DNA of 64,000 bases from Kluyvera sp046569695 (GTDB taxonomy: Bacteria; Pseudomonadota; Gammaproteobacteria; Enterobacterales; Enterobacteriaceae), in contig NZ_JBKHUI010000002.1 in assembly GCF_046569695.1 (NCBI RefSeq), positions 1-64,000 on the forward strand, read 5' to 3'. The translations under genes and the position numbers were made by a program. How positions within the stretch are numbered: the stretch's first letter is position 1; every line of letters begins with the position of its first letter. The notes under the pieces are model-generated. The model saw nothing but the letters and a program-made list of their open reading frames with translations, was not told the origin of the DNA and searched no databases. Below are positions 25,357-32,841 of this stretch, piece by piece.

Positions 25357-25998
25357 TTATCGCGCCAGTCGTTTCGCTTTGCGTTCCGCCATGCTCTGAA
25401 GCTTGAGCAGCAGGCCAATAATCACCACGTACAGCAGGCCCGCCGCTAGGATGGGTGACAGCGGTTCATAGGTGACGGAGGCGATGCGGTTGGTGACACG
25501 GGTGAGATCCACCACGCCTATCACCGCGATCGCCGGGCTGCCCTTAATCAGGAAGGACATTTCGTTCACCAGCGCGGGCAGGCTCTCCAGCCACATTTGC
25601 GGCAGCATGATGTAGCGGAAATAGGGCCAGCGGCGCATTCCCACCGACTCCGCCGCTTCGCGCTGTTCACGCGGGAAGGTGCGAAAGGCGTTGCGCCAGA
25701 TTTCAGCGTTAAACGCCGAGGTATTGAGGGTCAGCGCAACGATAGCCGCCACCGTTTTGTCGAGATTAATGCCCACCGTCGGCAGCGATAAAAAGAGAAA
25801 CAGCACCAGAGTCACCAGCGGCGTGGCGCGGGCAAGGCTGATATAGATAACCAGAATCTGGTCGATGACCGGGATTTTCATCATACGCACAAAGGCGATA
25901 ATCAGCCCTATCACCACCCCAAAGGCGATGGCGATGGCCGAAATCCAGAGGGTCGTCCATGCGCCTTCAATCAGTAACTGCCATGCTATTGCGTCCAT
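25357..25998 (-). CDS. Amino-acid ABC transporter permease (first)
   Basis: A 213-residue HisM/GlnP-type permease with about five membrane helices. The coupling loop REAAESVGMRRWPYFRYIMLPQ is well conserved with the polar amino acid family. It is separated from the upstream binding-protein gene by a 65-base gap holding a REP palindrome, which may set a higher transcript level for the binding protein than for the membrane parts. Confidence 0.9.
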   Translation of the reverse strand: MDAIAWQLLIEGAWTTLWISAIAIAFGVVIGLIIAFVRMMKIPVIDQILVIYISLARATPLVTLVLFLFLSLPTVGINLDKTVAAIVALTLNTSAFNAEIWRNAFRTFPREQREAAESVGMRRWPYFRYIMLPQMWLESLPALVNEMSFLIKGSPAIAVIGVVDLTRVTNRIASVTYEPLSPILAAGLLYVVIIGLLLKLQSMAERKAKRLAR

Positions 25999-26025
25999 GG
26001 TGCCCTCCTGAGATTAATTGGGTGA

Positions 26026-26057
26026 CGTACCCGGCGTCGCGCTGCTCGGCCGGGCGA
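26026..26057. repeat. REP palindrome inside the ABC transporter operon
   Basis: TACCCGGCGTCGCGCTGCTCGGCCGGGCGAC has REP symmetry. It lies between the binding-protein gene and the first permease gene, the same position as the REP in the E. coli malE-malF gap, where it stabilises the upstream mRNA. Confidence 0.7.
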
Positions 26058-26063
26058 CACAAC

Positions 26064-26915
26064 TTACTGTCCGGCGAGATTGTGGAACTGCGCGGCGCTG
26101 GTGATAGGTTCTGTTGGCAGGTCGTCATAGGTTTCGCCAAACCATTTTTTCTGCAGCTCGGCGAGCTTGCCGGTTTCACGCATGTGATTGATAAATTTGG
26201 TCATGTACGCCAGCAGTTCCGGCGAGTTTTTCGGAATTGGCCAGGCCATATAGCCCGGACCGGAGACCGGCAGCCCCTTGGCGAACACTTTCGGCTTGGC
26301 TTTTACCAGGTCGTTGACGGAAATCACCACGTTAATCACGTAGTCGAGACGTTTATTGGCTAAATCGGCGTAGGCTTCCGGGTAAGACGGGTATTCCACC
26401 ACCGGGCCCAGTTTGCCACCGGTTTTCTCAATCATCGCTTTCAGTTCCGGCAGGCGAGCTAATAGCGCGCTGCCCGCCTGGAGGCCGACTTTTTTACCGC
26501 TGAGATCGGCAATGGTATTTAACGAATTATCGCCTGCACGCTTCACGAAATAGTGCTGCGCCGAAGCCCACGGCGGGGTGAAATTAAAGACATTGAGGCG
26601 TTCGTCGGTCACCACGGCACCGGTTAATGCCATATCGTATTGCCCGGTGGAGACCGCCGCTAATAACCCGGTCCACGGCAGAATACTTTGCGTAACGTTG
26701 AATTTGGCGTATTCGCGCAGCGCCGCCAGCATATCTTTGTTAAACCCATCGGCATTGCCGTTATTCATAAAGTTAAACGGCGCGTAATCATCCTCGGTGG
26801 CCACTTTTAAGGTCCCGGACTTTTCAATTTCTGGCAAATCAGCGGCGGCGACCTGTAATGAAAAGGTCATCGCCATCACGGCGGCCAGATAATACGAACC
26901 CATCGTTTTTTTCAT
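26064..26915 (-). CDS. Periplasmic amino-acid-type binding protein
   Basis: A 283-residue SBP family-3 protein. A signal peptide (about 1-25, cleavage near VAAA) precedes the characteristic GTLKVATEDDYAPFNFMNN start and the later PWTGLLAAVSTGQYDM and KKVGLQAGSA blocks. These are shared with polar amino acid and opine receptors. It delivers substrate to the two permeases encoded downstream. It diverges from the MocR-type regulator gene with a 235-base promoter gap. Confidence 0.9.
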   Translation of the reverse strand: MKKTMGSYYLAAVMAMTFSLQVAAADLPEIEKSGTLKVATEDDYAPFNFMNNGNADGFNKDMLAALREYAKFNVTQSILPWTGLLAAVSTGQYDMALTGAVVTDERLNVFNFTPPWASAQHYFVKRAGDNSLNTIADLSGKKVGLQAGSALLARLPELKAMIEKTGGKLGPVVEYPSYPEAYADLANKRLDYVINVVISVNDLVKAKPKVFAKGLPVSGPGYMAWPIPKNSPELLAYMTKFINHMRETGKLAELQKKWFGETYDDLPTEPITSAAQFHNLAGQ

Positions 26916-27054
26916 CGTTTGACCCCTACGTAAATATGCCGAACACGTTTATTCCAGACGCCCTGAAAGCGTTGCAAGATGTGTGCCGCCTGGCGCCATT
27001 TTTTTTAATCTGGCTGACGACGTTTTTACTGTAGGGAGACTTTTTGCATTCTGA

Positions 27055-27065
27055 ATAGAGCCAGT
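27055..27065 (+). promoter_or_regulatory. Motif shared with the aminotransferase promoter
   Basis: ATAGAGCCAGT is identical to bases 22416-22426. It lies in the 235-base gap between the divergent binding-protein gene and the MocR gene, 140 bases upstream of the former and 86 upstream of the latter. A related inverted sequence, CAGGCTGGTACAG, follows at 27094-27106. The motif is a candidate binding site for the adjacent MocR regulator. Confidence 0.5.
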
Positions 27066-27150
27066 TTTCGCGCGCGCTTGTGTCAGACAATTTCAGGCTG
27101 GTACAGAAATTGCTGCACTCAGGGAAAGCAGATATTGGAAGGAGCAGCGT

Positions 27151-28614
27151 ATGATTCGGCACTTATTGCACGTGGATTTTGACCACCAGCGCGGGTTGCA
27201 GGAGCAGGTTCGCGAATCGCTGGTCAACGCCATTCTCGGCGGCATTTTCGCCGTCGACACGCCGCTGCCGTCGTGTCGGCAACTGGCGCAGCAGCTTCAG
27301 GTTTCGCGCAACACCACCGCGCTGGTGTTTGAAAGCCTGGTCAACGAAGGCTATCTGGTGAGCCGCCCGCGCAGCGGGTATTACCTTCATCCGGACTACC
27401 ACGCGCCGCGCCTTTCTGCCGCCGCGCCTGCACCCACCAGCGGCGATTCTGCACCATCGTGGGGCAAACGGCTCAACATTACCCCTAGCCAGCAGGAGTC
27501 GATCCTCAAACCCGCCGGCTGGATGAACTACCGCTATCCGTTTATCTACGGCCAGCCCGATACCCGTCAGTTTCCGCTAGCCAGCTGGCGGTCGGCGGCG
27601 AACTGGCTGCACGGCGGCATGCGCGACCCGGCGTGGGTCGTCGACCATATCGACCAGGACGTGCCAATGCTGATTGAGCAAATCCGCACCCGCGTGCTGC
27701 CCAAGCGCGGCATCGTCGCCGCGCCGGATGAAATTTTGATTACCCTCGGTTCACAGAATGCGCTCTACCTGCTCACCCGCCTGCTGATGTCGCGCCAGAC
27801 CCGCGTCGGCGTAGAGAACCCCGGATTTCGCGAGGCGATTAATACCTTTTTGCTTGGTGAGAGCAACATCGTGCCGCACCCGGTGGATGAAGAAGGGATC
27901 GTGCTCAGCAACGCGCCGTGCGATTACTACTACGTGACGCCCGGCCATCAGGTGCCGACCGGCGTTACCATGAGCAAGGCCAGACGCAGCCAGCTGCTGG
28001 CGCACGCCGCGCAGCATGATGCGGTGATTATCGAGGATGATTACGATTCGGAGAGTAACTTCCAGGCCAATCCACTGCCCGCGCTGAAGGCCAGCGACCG
28101 CAGCGGACGGGTGATTTACGTCAGCAGCCTGTCGAAGGCGCTATCGCCCGGATTACGGTTAGGATTTATGGTCGCCGACCCGGATCTGATTGATGAAGCC
28201 CGCGCGCTGCGCCGGCTGGTTTACCGCCATCCGCCGACCAACATTCAGTACCAGATGGCGCACTTTCTTGCCCAGGGCCATTACGAAACGCACCTGCGGC
28301 GCTACCGTGATGATTCCGCCCGGCGCTGGGACCGGCTGCATACCGCCCTGTCTACCCTGTTGCCGGAGTGTCAGCCGCTGCCCGGCAGCGAACACGCCAA
28401 CGCCTTCTGGCTGCGTACGCCAGCCAGCATCAGCACCCAGCAGCTCACCTGGCGCGCGGCCCATACCGGGGTACTAATCGAACCCGGTGCGCGGCATTTT
28501 CTTGATGCCACGCCGCCGGACAATTTCTTCCGTATGGGCTTTCACGCCATTAACCCCGACGCCATTGCGCCGGGGGTGGATGTGCTGCGCAGCCAACTGG
28601 CGCAGATGGGTTAG
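27151..28614 (+). CDS. MocR-family regulator (GntR HTH fused to aminotransferase fold)
   Basis: A 487-residue protein with an N-terminal winged helix (about 13-80, PLPSCRQLAQQLQVSRNTT) joined to a fold-type-I aminotransferase domain. The PLP Lys329 lies in SSLSKALSPGLRLGFM and DDYDSE is at 297-302. MocR/GabR/PdxR proteins sense an amino compound as a PLP adduct and usually control a divergent gene. Here that is the binding-protein operon. GGAAGGAG precedes the ATG at 27151. Its last four bases overlap the end of the convergent RND pump gene. Confidence 0.9.
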   Translation: MIRHLLHVDFDHQRGLQEQVRESLVNAILGGIFAVDTPLPSCRQLAQQLQVSRNTTALVFESLVNEGYLVSRPRSGYYLHPDYHAPRLSAAAPAPTSGDSAPSWGKRLNITPSQQESILKPAGWMNYRYPFIYGQPDTRQFPLASWRSAANWLHGGMRDPAWVVDHIDQDVPMLIEQIRTRVLPKRGIVAAPDEILITLGSQNALYLLTRLLMSRQTRVGVENPGFREAINTFLLGESNIVPHPVDEEGIVLSNAPCDYYYVTPGHQVPTGVTMSKARRSQLLAHAAQHDAVIIEDDYDSESNFQANPLPALKASDRSGRVIYVSSLSKALSPGLRLGFMVADPDLIDEARALRRLVYRHPPTNIQYQMAHFLAQGHYETHLRRYRDDSARRWDRLHTALSTLLPECQPLPGSEHANAFWLRTPASISTQQLTWRAAHTGVLIEPGARHFLDATPPDNFFRMGFHAINPDAIAPGVDVLRSQLAQMG

Positions 28615-31600
28615 CCCGCCTTGCGGTGCGCCCACTCGCGCAGACGCTGGAACAGAACGTAGAGCGACGGGATAAACAGGATGCCAATCACCGTCGCCAC
28701 CAGCATACCGCTAAACACCGTGGTGCCGATGATCCGGCGGCTCTGCGCCCCGGCCCCGGTGGAGAACATCATCGGCATGATACCGATAATAAACGACACT
28801 GCGGTCATCATCACCGCCCGGAAGCGGCGCGTTGCCCCTTCGCGAGCGGCCTCAACGATAGAGAGCCCCGACTGCCTGCGCTCGCGGGCAAACTCAACGA
28901 TTAATATCGCGTTTTTTGCCGCCAGCGCGATAAGTAGCACCAGGCCAATCTGCACGTACACGTCGTTAGCGTAACCCGCCGACCACAGCCACAGCAGCGC
29001 GCCGCCGATGGCAAACAGCACAGACAGCATCACGCTCGCCGGTAGCGTCCAGCTCTCATACTGGGCGACAAGGAACAGCCACGCCATTGCCACCGCCGCC
29101 AGCACAATCCACACCGCCTGGTTGCCGGTCTGCTGCTCCTGCCAGGAGAGCCCGCTCCAGGCGTAGTCGTAGCCTTCCGGCAGATTGGCCTTAAGCAGGT
29201 TTTCCATCTCGGTCATCGCCGTACGGCTGCTGACGCCTTCCGCTGCCGAACCGCTGACCGATACCGACGGGAACTGGTTGAACTGCTGGATAAACGGCGC
29301 GCCGACGGTTGGCGTTACCGTCACCAGGTTGCTCAGGCGCACTCGCTCGCCCTGGTTGCTGCGCACAAACAGCTCACTGATTTGCTCAGCGCGCTCGCGC
29401 CACTGCATCTCGTTTTGCATCACCACGTGGTAGACGCGGTTGTTGATGCTGAAGTCGCCGGCACGCGCGCCGCCAAAGGCCGTTTGCAGGCTGTTAAAGA
29501 TGCGCGAAACCGGCACGTCCAGCCGCGCGGCCTGATCGCGGTCGACGGTTAAGGTCAACTGCGGAACGTTGCTGCTCCAGGTGGTGAACACGCGGCTCAG
29601 CTGCGGGTGCTGGTTGGCCTTCATCAGAATGGTGCGCGTCACCTGCTCCAGCTCGGCAGGCGTTTGCCCGGCCTGCGCCAGAATACGTAGATCGAAACCT
29701 GCGGCGCTGCCAAGCCCCGGCAGCGTCGGTGGCGCAAACAGCATAATGTTGGCTTCCGGCATCGCCATCAATTGGCGCTGAAGCTCGCCCATCACCGTTT
29801 CCAGCGGCGCACGCTGTGACCAGTCTTTCAGCATCAGCGAGATAAAGCCGCCGTTCGACGCGCTGGTGCCGCTCAGGATGCTAAAGCCGGACACCTGAAT
29901 CACATCCTCTACCGCCGGATGTGCGCCCAGAAGCTCGCGTGCCTGCGCCATCACCGCTTCGGTTCGCTCCAGCGACGCGGATTCCGGCAGCTGAATATTG
30001 GCAAACAGATAGCCCTGATCTTCCTGCGGCAGGAAGCCTTTCGGCATACTGGTGAAGCTAAACGCCACCAGCAGCGCGGCGAGCGTCGTCGCGACCACCG
30101 CCACCAGCGGGCGACGGTTCATCCACGCTACCAGCCTGCCGTAGCCGTCGCGGGTGGCGTTCAGCCCGAGATTAAACCCCTGGAAGAAACGGGCAGGCTG
30201 CTTGAGACGCGGGCGCAGCAGCAGCACGCACAGCGCCGGGGTCAGCGTCAGCGCCACAATACTGGAGAGCGTGACCGCCGTAGAGAGCGTGACCGCAAAC
30301 TGGCGATACAGCTCGCCAACAATGCCCGGCAGCATCGCCACCGGCACAAACACCGCCAGCAGCACCAGCGTAGTGGCAATCACCGGCCCGGCAATCTGGC
30401 GCAGCGCCAGCCCGGTGGCCTCCAGGCGGTTCATCCCTTCCGCCATATGCCCTTCGACGCTTTCTACCACCACGATGGCGTCATCCACCACCATGGTCAG
30501 CGCCAGAATAATCGCGAACAGGCTGAGCGTGTTGGCGCTGTAGCCGAGCAGATAGAGCACGGCAAAGGTACCCACCAGCGACACCGGGATCGCCAGCGCC
30601 ACAATCAGCGTGGCACGCAGGCTTTGCAGGAACAGGGAGACGACCGCTACTACCGCCAGCAGCGTCAGCGCCAGCGAGGTGCCGATCTCTTTAATCGTCG
30701 CCGCCACAAAGCGGGTGGTATCGAACTTCACTTCCCACATCAGATCCGCCGGGAAGCGGCTTTGCAGACGGGTGAGTTCGGCACGCACCACGTTTGCCAC
30801 CTGTAAGGCGTTGGCGGTTGGCGTGGGATAAATCCCCATATATGCCGACTCCACGCCGTTAAGCTGAGCGCTGGAGCTGTAGCTACGCGCGCCAAGCTCA
30901 ATGGTCGCCACGTCGGACAGTCGCACCAGTTGGCCCTGCTCGCCGCTGCGCACCACGATGCGGCTAAACTCATCGGCGTCGGTCAGGCGACCCAGGCCGT
31001 TAATGGTCAGCGTCTGCTGCTGGCCGTTAAATACCGGCGGCGTACCGATTTGCCCGGATGCCCCCTGCACGTGCTGTTCGTTGAGCGCCTGGGCGATATC
31101 GTCACTGGTGATATTCATCGCGTTCATACGGTCCGGCCGCAGCCAGATGCGCATGCTGTAGTCGCGTGCGCCGAACATCTGTACCTGGCCGACGCCCGGC
31201 AGACGCGCCAGCGCTTCGCGCACCTGCGTGCTGGCGTAGTTGCTTATCTGTAAGGCAGAGAGCGAGCCTTTCGGCGAGTAGAGGCTAACCCCCATAAGCA
31301 GGTTGCTGGCGCGTTTACGCACCTGCACGCCGTTCTGCTGCGCTTCGGTAGGTAGCTGTGCGACCGCCTGAGAGACGCGGTTCTGCACATCAATCGCCGC
31401 CATATCCGGATCGGTGCCGGCGGCGAAGGTCAGGTTCAGGCTGTAGCCGCCGTCGTCTGAGCTGGTCGACTCCATATAGAGCATGTGATCAACGCCGTTC
31501 AGCTGCGTTTCCAGCGGCGCGGCGATGGCTTCGGCGACATCCTGCGCGCTGGCGCCCGGCCAGCTGGCGCTGACGTTAACCACCGGCGGGGTGATCTGCG

Positions 31601-31706
31601 GATACTGCTCTACCGGAATGAGCTTCAGCGCGACCGCACCGACAAAGGTCATCAGCAGCGCGATCACCATCGCAAAACGCGGGCGACGAATAAAGAAGGT
31701 CAGCAT
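28611..31706 (-). CDS. RND efflux pump, HAE-1 type inner-membrane subunit
   Basis: A 1031-residue pump with the RND layout: helix 1, a large periplasmic loop, helices 2-7, a second loop and helices 8-12. MVVDDAIVVVESVE contains the paired Asp of the proton relay in helix 4, and the late GAGAQSRRIIGTTVFSGM block is conserved. It is an AcrB/OqxB/MexF-like drug or solvent pump by family. The adaptor gene lies 9 bases upstream; no outer-membrane channel gene is present, so TolC is the likely partner. Confidence 0.93.
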   Translation of the reverse strand: MLTFFIRRPRFAMVIALLMTFVGAVALKLIPVEQYPQITPPVVNVSASWPGASAQDVAEAIAAPLETQLNGVDHMLYMESTSSDDGGYSLNLTFAAGTDPDMAAIDVQNRVSQAVAQLPTEAQQNGVQVRKRASNLLMGVSLYSPKGSLSALQISNYASTQVREALARLPGVGQVQMFGARDYSMRIWLRPDRMNAMNITSDDIAQALNEQHVQGASGQIGTPPVFNGQQQTLTINGLGRLTDADEFSRIVVRSGEQGQLVRLSDVATIELGARSYSSSAQLNGVESAYMGIYPTPTANALQVANVVRAELTRLQSRFPADLMWEVKFDTTRFVAATIKEIGTSLALTLLAVVAVVSLFLQSLRATLIVALAIPVSLVGTFAVLYLLGYSANTLSLFAIILALTMVVDDAIVVVESVEGHMAEGMNRLEATGLALRQIAGPVIATTLVLLAVFVPVAMLPGIVGELYRQFAVTLSTAVTLSSIVALTLTPALCVLLLRPRLKQPARFFQGFNLGLNATRDGYGRLVAWMNRRPLVAVVATTLAALLVAFSFTSMPKGFLPQEDQGYLFANIQLPESASLERTEAVMAQARELLGAHPAVEDVIQVSGFSILSGTSASNGGFISLMLKDWSQRAPLETVMGELQRQLMAMPEANIMLFAPPTLPGLGSAAGFDLRILAQAGQTPAELEQVTRTILMKANQHPQLSRVFTTWSSNVPQLTLTVDRDQAARLDVPVSRIFNSLQTAFGGARAGDFSINNRVYHVVMQNEMQWRERAEQISELFVRSNQGERVRLSNLVTVTPTVGAPFIQQFNQFPSVSVSGSAAEGVSSRTAMTEMENLLKANLPEGYDYAWSGLSWQEQQTGNQAVWIVLAAVAMAWLFLVAQYESWTLPASVMLSVLFAIGGALLWLWSAGYANDVYVQIGLVLLIALAAKNAILIVEFARERRQSGLSIVEAAREGATRRFRAVMMTAVSFIIGIMPMMFSTGAGAQSRRIIGTTVFSGMLVATVIGILFIPSLYVLFQRLREWAHRKAG

Positions 31707-31715
31707 ACTCTCTCC

Positions 31716-32786
31716 TTAATTCAGCAACGTCACGGCGGCACCGTCGCTCAGGCGCTGCGCGCCCTCCACGACCACGCGCTCACCCGCGGTTAGCCCCTGC
31801 GCGACCGCAAAGGTTTGTCCCTGCTGGCCGTCAAGCGTTAGACGACGCTGCCCGGCCTTATTCTCTGGCGTCAGCACCCAGCTAAAGTAGCCCTGCGCGT
31901 CCTGCTGGACCGCCGCCGCCGGGATCATCACTCGCTCGCTCGCCACCTGCGGACGCAGCGTGACCGACACGTTACCACCCGGCAGCAAACGGTGCTGAGG
32001 GTTAGCGAACTCCGCCCGCATCGTCACGCTGGCGGTGCGGGCATCAATCCGATTGTCGACCGAGGTCAGCACGCCATCTTCACGCTGGCCGTCGAGGGTG
32101 ATTTGCGCCCGCCACGCTGCCTTCAGCGCGCGGATATCCGCATGCTGCCCGGCTTTGGTATAGAACGCCGACTCATCCAACGCGAAGCTCACGCGGATCG
32201 GTTCAAGCTGCACCACTTCTGCCAGCACGCCGCTGGCCGGGTTAACCAGCGTCCCGACGTGAAAGGCGCTGTGACCGACGCGTCCGCTGACCGGCGCGAT
32301 GATGCGGGTGTAATCGAGGGTAATTTGCTGGGCAGAGATGCGAGCCTTCGCCTGTTCAACGGACGCCGCCGCCACGTCACGCTGCATCTGCGCATTGTCG
32401 ACATCGTTACGGCTGATAGCCTGGCTGGTTTTCAAACTCTGATAGCGCGAAAGCAACTGCTGTGCCTGACGCAGCGAGGCCTGCGCACTTTTTAGTTCCG
32501 CCTGCGCCAGCGCTAGCGCCGCCCGGGGCTGGGCATCATCAAGGGTGAACAGCAGGTCACCTTTGTTGACCTCCTGCCCGTCCTGGAAATGGCGCTGCAC
32601 GATAGTCCCTTCGGTTCGGGCGCGGATCTCGACCGCATGAATGGCCTCAACGCGGCCCGGTACCTGACGCTCGGCAGCGTGCGGCGCCTGTTCAACGGTG
32701 ATGATGCGCACCGGCACCGAGGCGGAAGCCTGCACGCAGGCGGCCAGGCCACAGGCCAGCAGGGCGAGGCGGAAAGTGTTTTTCAT
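31716..32786 (-). CDS. RND efflux periplasmic adaptor (MFP), probable lipoprotein
   Basis: A 356-residue membrane fusion protein. A signal with two possible lipobox cysteines (Cys12 and, in LAAC, Cys17) is followed by a lipoyl-like half, a long alpha-hairpin (about 95-160, rich in Ala, Gln and Leu), the second lipoyl half (DYTRIIAPVSGRVG) and beta-barrel domains. It bridges the pump and an outer-membrane channel. It is first in the two-gene operon and follows the P-type ATPase gene by 55 bases, which hold a strong hairpin. Confidence 0.9.
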   Translation of the reverse strand: MKNTFRLALLACGLAACVQASASVPVRIITVEQAPHAAERQVPGRVEAIHAVEIRARTEGTIVQRHFQDGQEVNKGDLLFTLDDAQPRAALALAQAELKSAQASLRQAQQLLSRYQSLKTSQAISRNDVDNAQMQRDVAAASVEQAKARISAQQITLDYTRIIAPVSGRVGHSAFHVGTLVNPASGVLAEVVQLEPIRVSFALDESAFYTKAGQHADIRALKAAWRAQITLDGQREDGVLTSVDNRIDARTASVTMRAEFANPQHRLLPGGNVSVTLRPQVASERVMIPAAAVQQDAQGYFSWVLTPENKAGQRRLTLDGQQGQTFAVAQGLTAGERVVVEGAQRLSDGAAVTLLN

Positions 32787-32809
32787 GGAGATAATCCTTG
32801 CAGGGCAAG

Positions 32810-32835
32810 CGCCCCTCTCCAGGCGGAGAGGGGCG
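32810..32835 (-). terminator. Strong hairpin after the P-type ATPase gene
   Basis: An 11-base perfect stem CGCCCCTCTCC / GGAGAGGGGCG with an AGGC loop begins 7 bases after the ATPase stop codon. There is no long T run, so it may be an attenuator or a 3' mRNA-stabilising hairpin between the ATPase and the efflux genes instead of a full terminator. Confidence 0.55.
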
Positions 32836-32841
32836 TATCAA

